Of a stretch of 64,000 bases of DNA, positions 1-10,910 are shown piece after piece; within the stretch, counting starts at the first letter, position 1, and each line of letters opens with the position of its first letter. The notes under the pieces are model-generated. The model saw only the letters and a program-made list of their open reading frames with translations. It did not search any database and was not told the DNA's origin. The DNA comes from Isoetes taiwanensis (taxonomy: Eukaryota; Streptophyta; Lycopodiopsida; Isoetales; Isoetaceae). Both the position numbers and the translations under genes were made by a program. The stretch covers positions 6,631,890 to 6,695,889 of the forward strand of contig JAJEKV010000030.1 in NCBI GenBank assembly GCA_021234155.1. The letters are read 5' to 3'.

Positions 1-102
1 CAACTAGCTCAACGCCTTTGCAAGAATTGTGTCGACGGAGAAGCTTTGTGCACATCTTGTGGAGAAGCTGCTACATACGCTCTAGTGAAAGATGATCAAT
101 GA
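1..102 (+). CDS. 3' end of an unidentified protein gene (partial)
   Basis: The first frame is open from base 1 to a TGA at 100-102 and encodes the last 33 residues of a protein. The piece has a CxxC pair and a CTSCGE pair, about 12 residues apart, so it may be a small zinc-binding end. The gene continues outside the window. AT-rich sequence follows directly, as expected for a 3' UTR. I do not recognise the family. Confidence 0.4.
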   Translation, partial: QLAQRLCKNCVDGEALCTSCGEAATYALVKDDQ

Positions 103-560
103 TATATTATAAACGTCACTGAACGAGCCAGAAGATACATAGTACAAAGTCCAGTGTGATTAGTTGTGGTTAATATTGAGTGTAAAAGATGTTCCGGCTT
201 GGAGTGGCAAATGTTACAATTTTCTTGTGGTCATGCAAGCAAAGTATTCTTTTTCGGCGACGACGTTGTAGAAATCCTATTTGACATTTCCGTTGTATAT
301 TTTTGTCATAATGAGATGTTCTGAAATTTATTTTTCAAATTATTGTCATGTATGAGAAACACTTCACTTTTAAAGCATGATCGTCTATTGTAAAAACGTG
401 TTTTTTGGTGATCTTTAAAATACAAAGGGCTATTTGGGAAAATACTTAAGAATTAAGGGCATTTTGAGAATTTCAAACATACCAAGGGCTTTTTGGGAAT
501 TAAGTGAACAATTAAGGTTATTTTGGTAAATTTCCCTAAAATCCATCTATGGCCACGCCC
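103..560. other. AT-rich intergenic stretch with degenerate short repeats
   Basis: No gene is seen. Between about 424 and 535 a phrase like AAGGGCNTTTTGGGAA recurs four times at roughly 30-base spacing, with drift. The first part is probably the 3' UTR of the gene ending at 102, and the second part lies upstream of RPL28. Confidence 0.45.
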
Positions 561-576
561 GCCCAACCCTTTCCCT

Positions 577-585
577 AAACCCTAA
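577..585 (+). promoter_or_regulatory. telo-box upstream of RPL28
   Basis: AAACCCTAA lies about 43 bases before the RPL28 start codon. Telo-boxes near the transcription start are common in plant ribosomal-protein promoters. The position and the neighbouring gene support the call; no experiment does. Confidence 0.55.
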
Positions 586-627
586 TTCTTTCATTTCCTG
601 GTCCCCCTCTTGTTGATCTGTAGTAAA

Positions 628-1807
628 ATGGCGTCGGAGACCTTGATCTGGGAGCTGGTAAAGAACTACAACAAGTTTTTAGTGAAAAGGAATGGAAACA
701 GCAACGCCTCTGTCCAGTTTAGCAGCGAACCTAACAATCTTTACAATCTCAATACTTACAAGTATTCAGGTAAATCCTCTTTCTGATCCAGTTCTATTTC
801 ATTGTACACAAAAGAAAGTTTTCTTAAGTGGGCTACGATGTCTGAAATTTCAGGTCTTGCAAACAAAAAGACTGTGTCTATTGCTGCAGCAGGAGAAGGT
901 TCTGCCGTAGTTCTGGGAACAACTAAAGCGAAAAAAAATGGAACAAGCCTGCTGTTTCTGTTCACAGGTCTACCCTGAAGCGTGATTTTCCCAGGACAGT
1001 GAAAGTTGTAAGGAATCAGGTTTGTTTCTCCAACTTTCTCGTCTTTCTGCCATTCTTTTACTTTGTTCATAATAGGATATGAGGTGTTCTGCTTTCTGTT
1101 GTTCTGCCTTTCCTTTGGCCTAGCAAATATTTCCTCCTCGCTATATGTGCTGCAACGTGGAGGCACTTCCTGTATCAGATGAAGAATGCTCTAAATGTCG
1201 TGCACGACAGCTATAGAAAATTTTTTTCCTCGTTTTATGTTTTCATGACTGTTTTGTTTTTTGTTTTTCTGCCTTACCTTTGGCCGAGTAAATGTTCCTC
1301 CCTTGCTCGACCCTGTCATTAAGGCAGCTAGTAATCTGTGCTGCAACGTGGAGCTACTTGCTGCAATATATGAAGTATGCTCTAAAGGTCATGCATTACA
1401 GTTAATAGAATTTGTTTCCATATGTCGTGTTTTCATGGGTCGTCTACACCAGTATTTATTCCGTTCTAGCAAAATGTTTTTTGAGTTCTCCACATCTGTT
1501 GAAATTGGTTTTATACTTATAATTCATTCTTTGGTTGTGGGAATAGGTAGTGCTGGTTCTGTATCTTATTCTTCTTCAATTGGTCTATCTTCAATTTGAT
1601 GATTTGCCAATTGTGTGTGTGGTCTTACTGAATAAAAAAACCTGTTTAAGACACATGCATTGACCGTTTGTTTTCATCTAGGTGCTTGACAATAAATACA
1701 GGCCGGACTTAGAAAAAGCTGCTGTTGCTCGTCTAAGTGCCGTACGCAGGAGTTTATGTGTGAAAACAGGATCCAAGAAAAGGAAGGCATCTCAGAAAAA
1801 GTATTAA
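628..1807 (+). CDS. RPL28: 60S ribosomal protein L28 (eL28), three exons, one frame break
   Basis: This is a structural protein of the cytosolic large ribosomal subunit. Exons are 628-769, 854-1019 and 1682-1807, all bounded by GT-AG introns with compatible phases. Exon 1 starts [20 protein letters not shown]. Exon 2 has GLANKKTV and VVLGTTKAK, and exon 3 has [20 protein letters not shown] before a basic tail; these match plant eL28 throughout. Start: the first ATG in a good context, downstream of a telo-box. Oddity: in exon 2 the frame shifts by one base at the A8 run 931-938. The frame before it reaches TGA at about 975, while the following 27 codons (ending KVVRNQ) are in another frame. 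Everything else is conserved, so I favour a homopolymer sequencing error over a pseudogene, but both fit. Confidence 0.9.
1090..1445 (+). repeat. tandem duplication inside RPL28 intron 2
   Basis: About 1090-1255 and 1262-1445 are diverged copies. Both read TCTGCCTT(T/A)CCTTTGGCC, then TGTGCTGCAACGTGGAG, then GAATGCTCTAAA or GTATGCTCTAAA, then TGTTTTCATG. The second copy has roughly 35 extra bases after its first third. Neither looks coding. Confidence 0.75.
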
Positions 1808-3960
1808 GCATTAACTCGTTAGAGACAGTCAGCATTCTGGGTATTGTTGAAATCCCTGTGGTTCTCATTAGAAACAATTAGCAGTTTCGTATCTTCTCAT
1901 TATGTATCTTCTTGCATTCTATCAATTTTTGATAATCTTGTGCTGTTAGAGCGTTTTTAGTTGGATGGTAGGTGAAATGTTTATGTTTTAATGCCTTCTT
2001 TTGACTTTCCTGTTTCATTGGTCTAAAATGCATGGCATTATTTTAGACGATCTGCCTATAGCAATCGCGGAGCTACTGATTTCAAAATGCATTGAGAAGT
2101 TTTGGGTGGAGCAGTGTGCATCTACCAAGAAAGCTTTAGGCTCATTCCGAAGCCTCTAACTGTGCCTTTTATACGACTGTCAAGATTTTTAATCTCATCC
2201 ATAGTAAATGCATTTGAAATATTTGTTGTTTACCTGAGAATTCAAGGCAAGAAACTAATCTATGAACCCTTCATTACTTAAGTCAACTCAAATGAAATCC
2301 ATTATGGAAGTTTCTACAAAAGAATTGAACCCCTCGGCCCTGGATCTTCTTGATATTTGCGTAAGATTTATTTGTGCACTAAGTGAAGGCCCGAAATTGC
2401 CATTGCTTTCTATTATCCTGGCACACATTACATATAATTACATATGAGAAAGTATATGGTGTTGGAGTTCACCTTAGAAACTCTAAAATTTGATTAATTT
2501 GGAAGGGTTAGAGGGATTCGTTAAAACCCCCTATCTTTTAAATAGGTTTGAGGGATATTTAAAATCTCTAGTTAGATCTTCTTTGCGCCAAAAAGACCCA
2601 AATTTTTGTTTGGGGAAGATGTTGACCGGGTTTTTGGCACCATGTCAACACCAAGCTTGCCTAACTGGAGGTGCACCATTTCCTGCAATTCCAAGGTGTC
2701 CATGTTAGCACACCCACGTCACCACACCCACATCAACCCAATTTAGTTGCCTCTCTCCTCTCTAACCATGGCTATGGCAAAGCATTCCCCTCTCCGACCA
2801 TGGCTATGCTTTGCTAGAAATTTTTCTCCAACAGCTGATCAAATATGTTAATATACGAGCCTTTGGTGTCTAGGGGCTAATGATATACAATATCCAACAA
2901 AATTCATATTCTATTTGCTTTTCTTCTTGCAACTTGAAGATTTAAATTTTGCCTACTCTTAGAATTTTGAAGGTTCCTAAACCTGTCAAAGGCCTGCGAC
3001 AATTTATTGCTCTTGCATTAGGATTTTAAGGATCTAAAACTCGTGATTGTTTATCTTTATGGTTTGGGGTGGCTGTGAAGCAATCATGACGTCTATTCTC
3101 GAAATACCAATGTAAATGCACTACTACTCCCCTTATATTGATGCATAGATTATTTCCTCTGTTCGGGACGTGTGATATGGAGTAAGTTATTGATAGCCGA
3201 GGGGAATGGTCTAGTTGTTAATTTTGGTAAATTGGCATGAGGAACTAAGTGAAGGCAAATTAATAGCAAGGCGAGGCCATAAAGGCAACCTATGTTCTAC
3301 AATAAATTATGATGCTAAAAAGGATTGCTAAATAAAAAAAGAGCTAAAGTCATAGGAGATATCTATAAATAGAAACTGAAGTTCAATTACTCATATCTCC
3401 GCAGCTAGAGATCGGATTGAAGCGATTTCTACTTTCCTAAAACCATCTCGTAGTCTAGTTTCCAAATTAGGGCATCATCTCCCGTAGTTGATCCGTCGAA
3501 GAGAGTAATGTCCGAAAACTTGATATTGCAAATATTGATTTTGATTTTTTTTAAAAAGGCATTATTTTTTCCAGAACCTTATAATATGATCATTTTATAT
3601 ATCCTATCACTGACCTTGAGGTTAATTCTTGGTGACTTGTGTTGAGAAAAACTAGCTGAAGGAGAGGAGTTGCAAGTTGGTTGGAGGGATGCAGCGTTCA
3701 GCAATTGCCTTGCTATGGTTTGTCGAAAGCTTGAGTCCTAAGACCCGATTCAGTGGTGAGCTATCCCTTTCTTAAAACCTAGATTTTTGAACTAGTTTTG
3801 GCAAACTAGGTCTTTGAGCTAGTTTTAGTATAGTGGAGACTATCAGATTATTGGTACAATCTGATGTTCATTTTTTTTTTATCTCTATCACTATCCTTTA
3901 AGCTAGAACTAACAATGGTTTTACCTTGCTGATCAGTGCAATATCATAATTGATTACGTA
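1808..3960. other. non-coding AT-rich stretch
   Basis: The first 200 bases or so are probably the RPL28 3' UTR. No convincing coding exon is seen after that. At about 2765-2815 a phrase containing ACCATGGCTATG occurs twice. Around 3365 there is a TATAAATAG-like string followed by a moderately complex block to about 3510, which could be part of an old LTR; this is not established. Confidence 0.4.
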
Positions 3961-3964
3961 AAGA

Positions 3965-4089
3965 GTGGGAGGACATCTGGGATCACTCAGTGATTTTTCT
4001 AACCATTTTGAGTTAAAGTACATTGAATATGATGAGCATCTAGATAGCAGGCAAGCTAAAGAATGGTTTCCTACAAGAAAAGGAGACAT
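3965..4089 (+). other. possible isolated coding exon, unidentified
   Basis: A frame from 3965 reads like real protein, with LGSLSDFSNHFELKYIEYDE and then KEWFPTRKGDM, and ends at ATG|GTAAGAA, a good splice donor at about 4090. The composition is unlike the surrounding low-complexity AT-rich DNA. I do not recognise the family and see no partner exon nearby. A LINE-type 3' end starts some 85 bases later, so it may be a transduced or captured exon. Confidence 0.25.
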
Positions 4090-4174
4090 GGTAAGAATAG
4101 CAACCTTGAACCTATTAGAAAAAATTCAAGGGTCCACAAAAAAAACTCTCTTTTATATGGATATTAATCTAAGA

Positions 4175-4216
4175 TGTCTCCGTGGACGATAAAAACTTTA
4201 TTCTATTCTATTCTAT
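4175..4216 (+). mobile_element. 3' terminus of a group-B LINE with (TATTC)n tail
   Basis: GTCTCCGTGGACGATAAAAAC is followed by three to four TATTC units. The same terminal bases followed by a microsatellite occur, on the opposite strand, at 28187, 35361 and 52543. Upstream of 4175 the match to those copies is lost, so only the extreme end is shared. Confidence 0.6.
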
Positions 4217-4395
4217 TCTTGGAACCTCTAAGGCATCAACTCGAATATCAAGCATTGACAGGGAAGGGTTGCCTTTCTTCTTTCTTCAAGAGCGTAAGCT
4301 TCAACACGATAACTTGAGAGATTGATTTCTAATGCTCTTCCTTTCAATTTTAAGCTTTGGGACGTTAAGGCAAATAATACTTCTGGAGGTGTTTC
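4217..4395 (+). mobile_element. L1-type LINE, upstream part of endonuclease region (split by Copia)
   Basis: Frames here read FFFLQERKLQHDNLRD and then FKLWDVKANNTSGGV, resembling the FLQETK and SGG segments of plant LINE endonucleases. The reading resumes after the Copia element as SMAWRDSLNLSNIQ at 8855. This shows that Copia inserted into a pre-existing LINE. Frame breaks are present. Confidence 0.6.
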
Positions 4396-4925
4396 TGCTG
4401 GATTTAACTATTTGGTTTGACATGCCTATGTGTTGGTTGACTATACATGGCATTCGCATGAAGAAACACATGGTATTATTGACCCTATACATGTGCATGA
4501 GGTTAATATAAATAAAAGATAAGGAATCGAAAAGATACGTAATCTAAAAAAAAGGGTTGGCGAGGGTTTTCTTCCTCAAAAGGTTTGTAGTAAAGCGCCG
4601 CTATGGACTATGAAAGCGTCCGCCCTGGGCATTTTTTTTTTTTTATAGATAAACCGATTTGCGCTGGGATCTAATCGACAAAGATCGATCGCTTGGGTAG
4701 ATGGATCAGCAGCAGTAGATCACTCGGTTCTTGAAGTCTATGATTGGGTAATCTAAAGCTGTGGCTTAATTTTCTTTTATCCTTTGTGGATTCTGCAAAG
4801 CTTTGTGCTTAATTTTTTCTTCTATCCTTTGTGGATTCTGTTGTGGGAGTGTCGGAGATTGAGCTTGGATTCCTCCGTGGTTCAACTCCCGGACTCAAAG
4901 ACTTTGTTTTTAACAGTTTTTAACA
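4396..4925 (+). repeat. 5' LTR of the Copia element
   Basis: 530 bases, beginning TGCTGGATTTAAC and ending TTTTTAACA. It aligns along its length with 8305-8849, with small indels. Confidence 0.9.
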
Positions 4926-4927
4926 TC

Positions 4928-4939
4928 TGGTATCAGAGC
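4928..4939 (+). promoter_or_regulatory. primer binding site (initiator Met tRNA)
   Basis: TGGTATCAGAGC lies two bases after the 5' LTR. It is the usual Copia primer site complementary to the 3' end of tRNA-iMet. Confidence 0.9.
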
Positions 4940-4954
4940 AGAGTCCTAAAGGGA

Positions 4955-5892
4955 GATGGCTTCCAATAATAGCTTCAATACTAGCTGGCGTTGAAGTCTA
5001 TAAAGGAGGCTCGGGATTTCAAGCATGGAAAGTGAAAGTGCAAAAGGCATTAGAAGCGTAAAGGCTTTGGGATTATTAAGACCTCTTTACTAAACCGAGA
5101 AGCAACTAAAGATCACCGTGGAAGACAAGGTGTGAGCAAGATTTCTGGGAGATATCGTAATCCTCTACCTCCTCTAAGGATCTAGCTCAAGCGAAAGGTA
5201 TTATTATCTCTAAACTTGGTTATGGCATTATAGCTTCAATTCATCACAGGAATCCAAGAGAGATGTGGCAATATTTGCTAGATGAGTATGAAAAGCTAAG
5301 TGCTTCTCAGATACATAAACTAGAACAAGAATTAAGGATGCTTAAATATGTAAGAGGTAAGGATTTGATGGATTTGTTTGACAAAATGGAAGGTATATTT
5401 ATGGATTTAGAAGGTGTCGCCCCTTTGTTCAAATAAAAAATATTGTACATATAAGATATGTTTGCTGAATATGATGAAAATATTGCCTCATTAATTCGCA
5501 CCACTGCAAAAACAAAGGAAGAAGCAATAAGTACAGCAAGAACTGAAGTCACACATCAAGGGGGAGATAATATTCTGTATGCTGAAAGAGGGAGAGGAAG
5601 AAGTAAGGATATGAATGTGACGTGTTATGGATGTGGAGAGAGTGGTCATATTAAATCTAATTGCTCACGTATTAGAGGTCGTACATGTTATGTTTGTGGG
5701 GAGGGAGGACATTTTGCAAATATGTGTACAAGAAGAGGAAGAGGACGTGGAAGTTTTAGAGGATCTTCATCCTCTAGTAGAGGAACTTCTAGAAGAAGTG
5801 TTACCTTTTCAAAACCAACCATAGGGCGTGTGTCTGCTGAAGAAATTCCTGAAGAAGAGGTAAATTCTTTTGGTTTATCAAATTTCTCATGA
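4955..5892 (+). pseudogene. Copia gag with two CCHC zinc knuckles (broken)
   Basis: An early part in several frames reads REMWQYLLDEYEKLSASQIH and RMLKYVRGKDLMDLFDKMEG, like the UBN2 gag domain. An uninterrupted frame at 5458-5892 (144 residues) carries two knuckles, CYGCGESGHIKSNC and CYVCGEGGHFANMC. An Arg/Gly/Ser-rich stretch typical of nucleocapsid follows. Stops and frame changes separate the two parts. Confidence 0.85.
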
Positions 5893-5971
5893 TGAAAAAG
5901 CTTTCTAATCGTGGTGGTTATAGATTCCGAGCCGAAAAAAAACCGCGGATGGTTCACAAATATTAAAAAAT

Positions 5972-7293
5972 ATGCAAACAAGTAAACTCAGATGTGTGCG
6001 CATGGCTAATGGTGAAGAACAAAAAGTAGAAGGCTGTGGTCTGTTAGAGCTTGAAGGAGAAGATGGAAATGTGATTTCTATTGATAATGTTTTGTGTGTT
6101 CCAGGAGTAGTAAAAAATTTAATCTCTGTAGCGGATTTAGTAGATAAAGATTATAGAGTCTCTTTTGACAAGCATGTGTGCATAGTACATAATAGAAGAA
6201 ATGTTGTATTATATGCAAAAAGAGTTGGAAATCGGTTTGAATTTTGCCCAAAGAGTGTAGACATGTTATTAAGTGGTGAAGTTGAAAATAATAAGTCAAT
6301 AGAGTTATGGCACCAACGATTAGGCCATACAAACTTGAAAAATATAATCTTTATGAAGAAGCATAAGTTATTAGATGATTTAGACATTGCAGATAACATT
6401 GAGAACAGTTTGGAATCACCTTGTCATGGTTGCATGTTAGGCAAGCAAAGTAGAAAGCCGTTTTCTAAGAAAAGTGAACGGATGGATGAGAAATTAGCCT
6501 TAGTACACTCTGATGTTTGTGGACCTATGAAAGTTAGAAGTGCGTGGGAAATATTATTTTGTATCATTTATTGATGATTATTCAAGAAAATCTAAATGGT
6601 ACTTTCTGACTCATAAAAGCCAGGTGTTCAATTCATTCAAAGTTTACCTTGCAGAGGTTGAACAAGAAACAGGGTGCAAGTTAAAATGTCTAAGGTCAGA
6701 TCGAGGAGGAGAATACTTATCAAATGAGTTTAAGTATTTTTGTGCAGGAAAGGGAATCAAAAGACAGGTACTCCTCAACAGAATGGAGTAGCTGAAAGAA
6801 AAAATCGGACTGTAATGGAAGCAGCTCGGGCAATGCTAAAGCATTCAGGTCTTCCAAACTTCTTATGGGCAGAAGCTGTAAACACAACTTTCTATGTGCA
6901 AAACAAAATCTCAAGCAAAGCCTTAGGAGGTAAAATTCCAGATCAACTTTGACTGGTAAACGTTAATCTGTCAAAGAATTTAAAGTTTTTGGGTGTTTAG
7001 CTTATGCAAAAATAATGGAAAATAATAGATCGAAGTTAGATGATAAAAGCAAAGAAACTTATTTCTTTGGATATGATAAATTGTCAAAAAGTTATAGATT
7101 TTACGATCCAAGTAAAAGAGCAGTAATCGTTAGTCGAGATGTCATTTTCTTTGAAAACATTTTATATAAGAACCGAGTGTCTGCTAATAAGCAAGATCAA
7201 GATGCAGGTAAAGATACTAACTGGGAACCCATTGACTATTTTGATGATGGGGAAGAAGAAGAAACAGGGAATGTTGTTGATGCCACCAAATAG
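5972..7293 (+). pseudogene. Copia pol: GAG-pre-integrase and integrase (broken)
   Basis: A frame at 5972-6574 has DNVLCVPGVVKNLISVADL (end of the protease region) and LWHQRLGH...CHGCMLGKQSRKPF (pre-integrase zinc site). It continues after a frame break at about 6540 with FIDDYSRKSKWYFL and RSDRGGEYLSNEF. After another break it continues with GTPQQNGVAERKNRTVME, giving the integrase D-D-E core. A later frame (7015-7293) has SYRFYDPSKRAVIVSRDVIF, the end of integrase. The DSGA protease motif was not found intact. Confidence 0.88.
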
Positions 7294-7789
7294 AAGAACA
7301 AACTGAACTTATAACCAAACAGCATGGTGGTGCGTAAATAGAACCAGGCCTCGGTAACGCCGACGTAGGAGACGGCGTAATTACTTAAAGAAGGGATATC
7401 TTCGATACAACACAATATGGAAGGGATGAGACCGAAGAAGTATGAGAAGAGATACAAAACCGAGAAGAAGCAGAACATGAAGAAATTGAAAGAAGCACAG
7501 ACATGAAGAAATAGAAGAAAGTGATCGTAATACCAAAATTTTATGACGATTAGAATCGAGATACCAACTAATTATAATGAAGCTATAGAAAGCATAGAAT
7601 TCTTTCAATATGTCTTCAATATGTATCAATCATTACCCAATTTTGATATTTCATATGGAGTAAATATGTCGAAATCAATTTTTGAACAATCCCGTGAAGG
7701 ACATTGAAATGCGCGAAAACGATTCTCGTGTTTTTGAAGGGCACTCAAAATTATGGACTTGTCTTTAGACATGAACATGGTGTAAAATT

Positions 7790-8290
7790 GGAAAGCCTAT
7801 TACTTGAAGGTTTTGCAGATGCAGATTGGGGAGGTGACGTGGATACATGCAGGTCAAGATCTGGATATGCATGTTTATGCTAGGCAAGACAGCCATCGCT
7901 TGGAAAAGTAAGAAACAATCCTATATTGCTCTTTCTACCGCAAGCGTAATTAATATGCAAAGTTGTCTCTTTGCCTCTATAGAAATAATTTGGCTTAGAC
8001 GACACTAAGCGTAATTAGGTATAATGCAGAAAGAGCCAACACCTTCATATTGTGATAGTACAAGTTGCATTGCCATGACTAAAAATCCAGTTCTACATGA
8101 AAGAACCAAACATATTGAGTTACATATCATTTCATATGTGATCATATAAAAAGTGGGGAAATAACTGTTCTTTATAGACCTAAAGACATGCAGTGTGAAG
8201 ACATATTTACAAAAGCTTTGCCAGAGTTCAAATTTAAGATGTTTCAGAAAGAGTTAGGAGTAGAAAATGTTGAATCGGCTATCACATAGG
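7790..8290 (+). pseudogene. Copia RNase H remnant and 3' polypurine tract
   Basis: GFADADWGGD is followed by segments resembling SRSGYA and SGEITVLYRPKDMQCEDIFTK in broken frames, the usual end of Copia pol. A purine-rich run GAGGGGGAGA ends just before the 3' LTR and is the likely plus-strand primer. The RT domain that should precede this is absent. Confidence 0.8.
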
Positions 8291-8304
8291 CATGAGGGGG
8301 AGAT

Positions 8305-8849
8305 TGTTGGATTTAACTATTTGGTTTGACATGTCTATATGTTGGTTGACTACACATGGCATTCGCATGAAGAAACACATGGTATTATTGAACATATACA
8401 TGTGCATGAGGTTAATATAAATAAAAGATAAGGAATCGAAAAGATACAGAACGAAAAAAATGGCAGCGTAGGGTTTTCTTCTGAAAAAGGTTTGCAGGTA
8501 AAGCGGCCGGCTGTGGACTGTGAAAGCGGCTGTCTGTGGCATTGTTTTTTTTTACAGATAAACTAATTTGCAGTTGGGTGGACGAATCGGCAGCATCAGA
8601 TCAGTTGGGTAGATGGATCAGCAACAGTAGATCAGTCGGTTCTTGAAGTCTGTGAGCTTTGTGCTTAATCAGTAATCTAAAGCTGTGTGCTTAATTTCCT
8701 TTTATCCTTTGTGGATTCTGCAAAGCTTTTTGCTTAATTTCCTTCTATCCTTTGTGGATTCTATTGTGAGAGTGTTGGAGACTGAGCTTGGATTCCTCCT
8801 GGGTTCAACTCCCGGACTCAAAGACTTTGTTTTTTAACAATTTTTAACA
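8305..8849 (+). repeat. 3' LTR of the Copia element
   Basis: 545 bases, beginning TGTTGGATTTAAC and ending TTTTTAACA, followed by the target duplication GTTTC at 8850-8854. Confidence 0.9.
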
Positions 8850-10408
8850 GTTTCTATGGCCTGGAGAGATTCCCTCAACCTGTCGAATATTCAAATGGTT
8901 CATGACAACGGACAACCCGGTAGATGATAGATTTTTTCTGGAGACATGGGTAACAGTAGATTAGCCTTAGTTAACATTTATGCTCATAATCAGCATGTTG
9001 ATAGATGTAGCTTTTGGAATATAGTTAGAAACAACCTTAGTAATATTCCTTATGATGACTGTCTTCTGGCTAGAGACTTCAACATGGTTACTCATAGCTA
9101 CATGAGGAACATTAATTTTAGACCTATGCCGAGTCAAGAACAAAACTCTTGGACTCACTTAATTTCTATGCATAATCTTAAGCTAGCTAGAACTCAACTT
9201 AATATCTTCAGCTGGTTTAATCACAGATTAAATGATCCTATTTATTGTCTTCATGACATATTCTATCTACGGGAGAAGCTTTGGAACCATAGCAACAAAG
9301 TCTGTAATTTAAGTGGCTTCACTTTGTCCCACCATTTCCCCTCGCCTTGTGGAAATTAATGGCAATTCTATTCAGACTAAGAGAAAGTTTTTTTCCAAGC
9401 TTAATGTTAATCTTCTAGATCACGTTGACTTCATGCATGAGTTTGAACAGATATAGGACAGGATTCCTCAACCTACTAGCCAATTTGGTTGGATGGAATG
9501 GTGGATTAGGACTGCCAAGAATATCAAGAACTGGGTCAAGACTTGAAGAAGATAGATTCATTCTCAAGTAAAGCAGAACCTATGAGAACTCAGTTGCATC
9601 ATACTCCTTGGACCAGAAAGTTCAGATTAAGCTTCCAATTGAGAGGGAAGAAATCAAGATTGTTAAAGGGTTGGCGACTAAAAGCTAAAATTAAAGAATT
9701 GAAAGAAGATGAAAGATCTAACTCCAAATATTTTTATATCAAAGTCAAAGGCAAAAGGAATTAGATTTACAGTATCCAAATGGATGGCTTTGACATTTCA
9801 GAGGACAATGAGCTCAAAAGAGCAGCTACAACGTACTTCACTTAAATCATGTGAACTGCTTCTAATGCCTTTGATCAGGAAATAGATGACTTTATTAAAG
9901 TATAGGCCATGGTAACAGATCAACAAGATGAAGTATTGCAATTCCCTTTATTATGGAGGAGCTTGGGTCAATATCAAAGGCATGGACAATGCAAGACTCA
10001 TAGTATGTTTTATAGAATGAATTCTTCAAGAAAACATGGGAGACTATTGATCCTGCAGTTACTAATCTTTCTACTGAGTTTCTATTACTCAGAATTCTGG
10101 GTTGCAGGATTAATACGAGCTTCATCACGCTTATACCCAGAATTGATGAACCTAATTCTTTCTTAGACTACAGGCCCATCTGCCCATCTCCCTTACAAAT
10201 GTGATCTATAAAATCATCTTTGCCTCCATTGCTGCTAGGCTTAAGCCTATCTTGGATCAAATCATCACCAACACTCAAACTACTTATCTAAAAGATAGAT
10301 CTAATAATGTAGCTCTAAAGCCATTTTAGGCATGCATTGGGCCCATAAATCCCACAAGGATATTGCCTTGTTTAAATTGGATATCACTAAGGCCTTTGAT
10401 ACTGTTAG

Positions 10409-10760
10409 TTGGAGTTTCTTGGTTAGGAGATGTCAAAAAGTTGATTTCTCTCAAGAGGTAATTAGTATATTTTTGGCTATTCTTCATAACTCCAGACCCT
10501 CCGTGCTTATTAATGGAGAGTGTAGCTCCTTTTTTGTTATTAAGAGGGGAGTGAAGTTGGAGTTTCTTGGTCAGGAGCTATCAAAAGGTTGATTTCTCTC
10601 AAGAGCATACTTAAAAGCACTATTTAAAGCTACAATGAGAAAAGGGAAAGGTGCAGGGACACCTCTACTTCACTCCCCGCTTAATAGGAGCTACACTCTC
10701 CACTAACAAGCACCGAGGATCTAGAGTTATGAAGAATAACCAAAAACATACTAATTACCA
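10409..10760 (+). repeat. direct repeat plus inverted repeat inside the LINE RT region
   Basis: A 49-base phrase beginning TTGGAGTTTCTTGGT occurs directly at about 10409-10457 and 10557-10605. About 10457-10558 is also repeated in inverted orientation at about 10667-10760, where the reverse complement of GAGTGTAGCTCC and its context returns. The spacer is about 60 bases. Confidence 0.8.
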
Positions 10761-10846
10761 GGCCAAAGGAGTATGATCACAGGTTTGAAGTTCCCTCAAT
10801 CTTAGGGAGACCAATACTTTCTCAATGCTCACTTTGCAGACGACAA

Positions 10847-10848
10847 TT

Positions 10849-10907
<59 letters not shown>

Positions 10908-10910
10908 TTT
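10847..10910 (+). repeat. (TTTA)n microsatellite
   Basis: About 14 uninterrupted TTTA units followed by T-rich sequence to about 10930. It begins three bases after the FADD codons of the LINE reverse transcriptase. Confidence 0.95.

Larger units (their letters stand above)
4396..8849 (+). mobile_element. Ty1/Copia LTR retrotransposon, internally deleted, with target duplication
   Basis: The 5' LTR is 4396-4925 and the 3' LTR is 8305-8849. Both start TG(C/T)TGGATTTAAC and end TTTTTAACA. GTTTC flanks both sides (4391-4395 and 8850-8854), a 5-base target site duplication. The order PBS, gag with zinc knuckles, protease remnant, integrase, RNase H remnant is that of Copia. Reverse transcriptase is almost entirely missing between about 7300 and 7790, so the copy could not move by itself. 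Frames are broken at several points. It sits in an L1 endonuclease region, which is therefore older. The LTRs are similar but not identical, so the insertion is not very recent. Confidence 0.93.
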
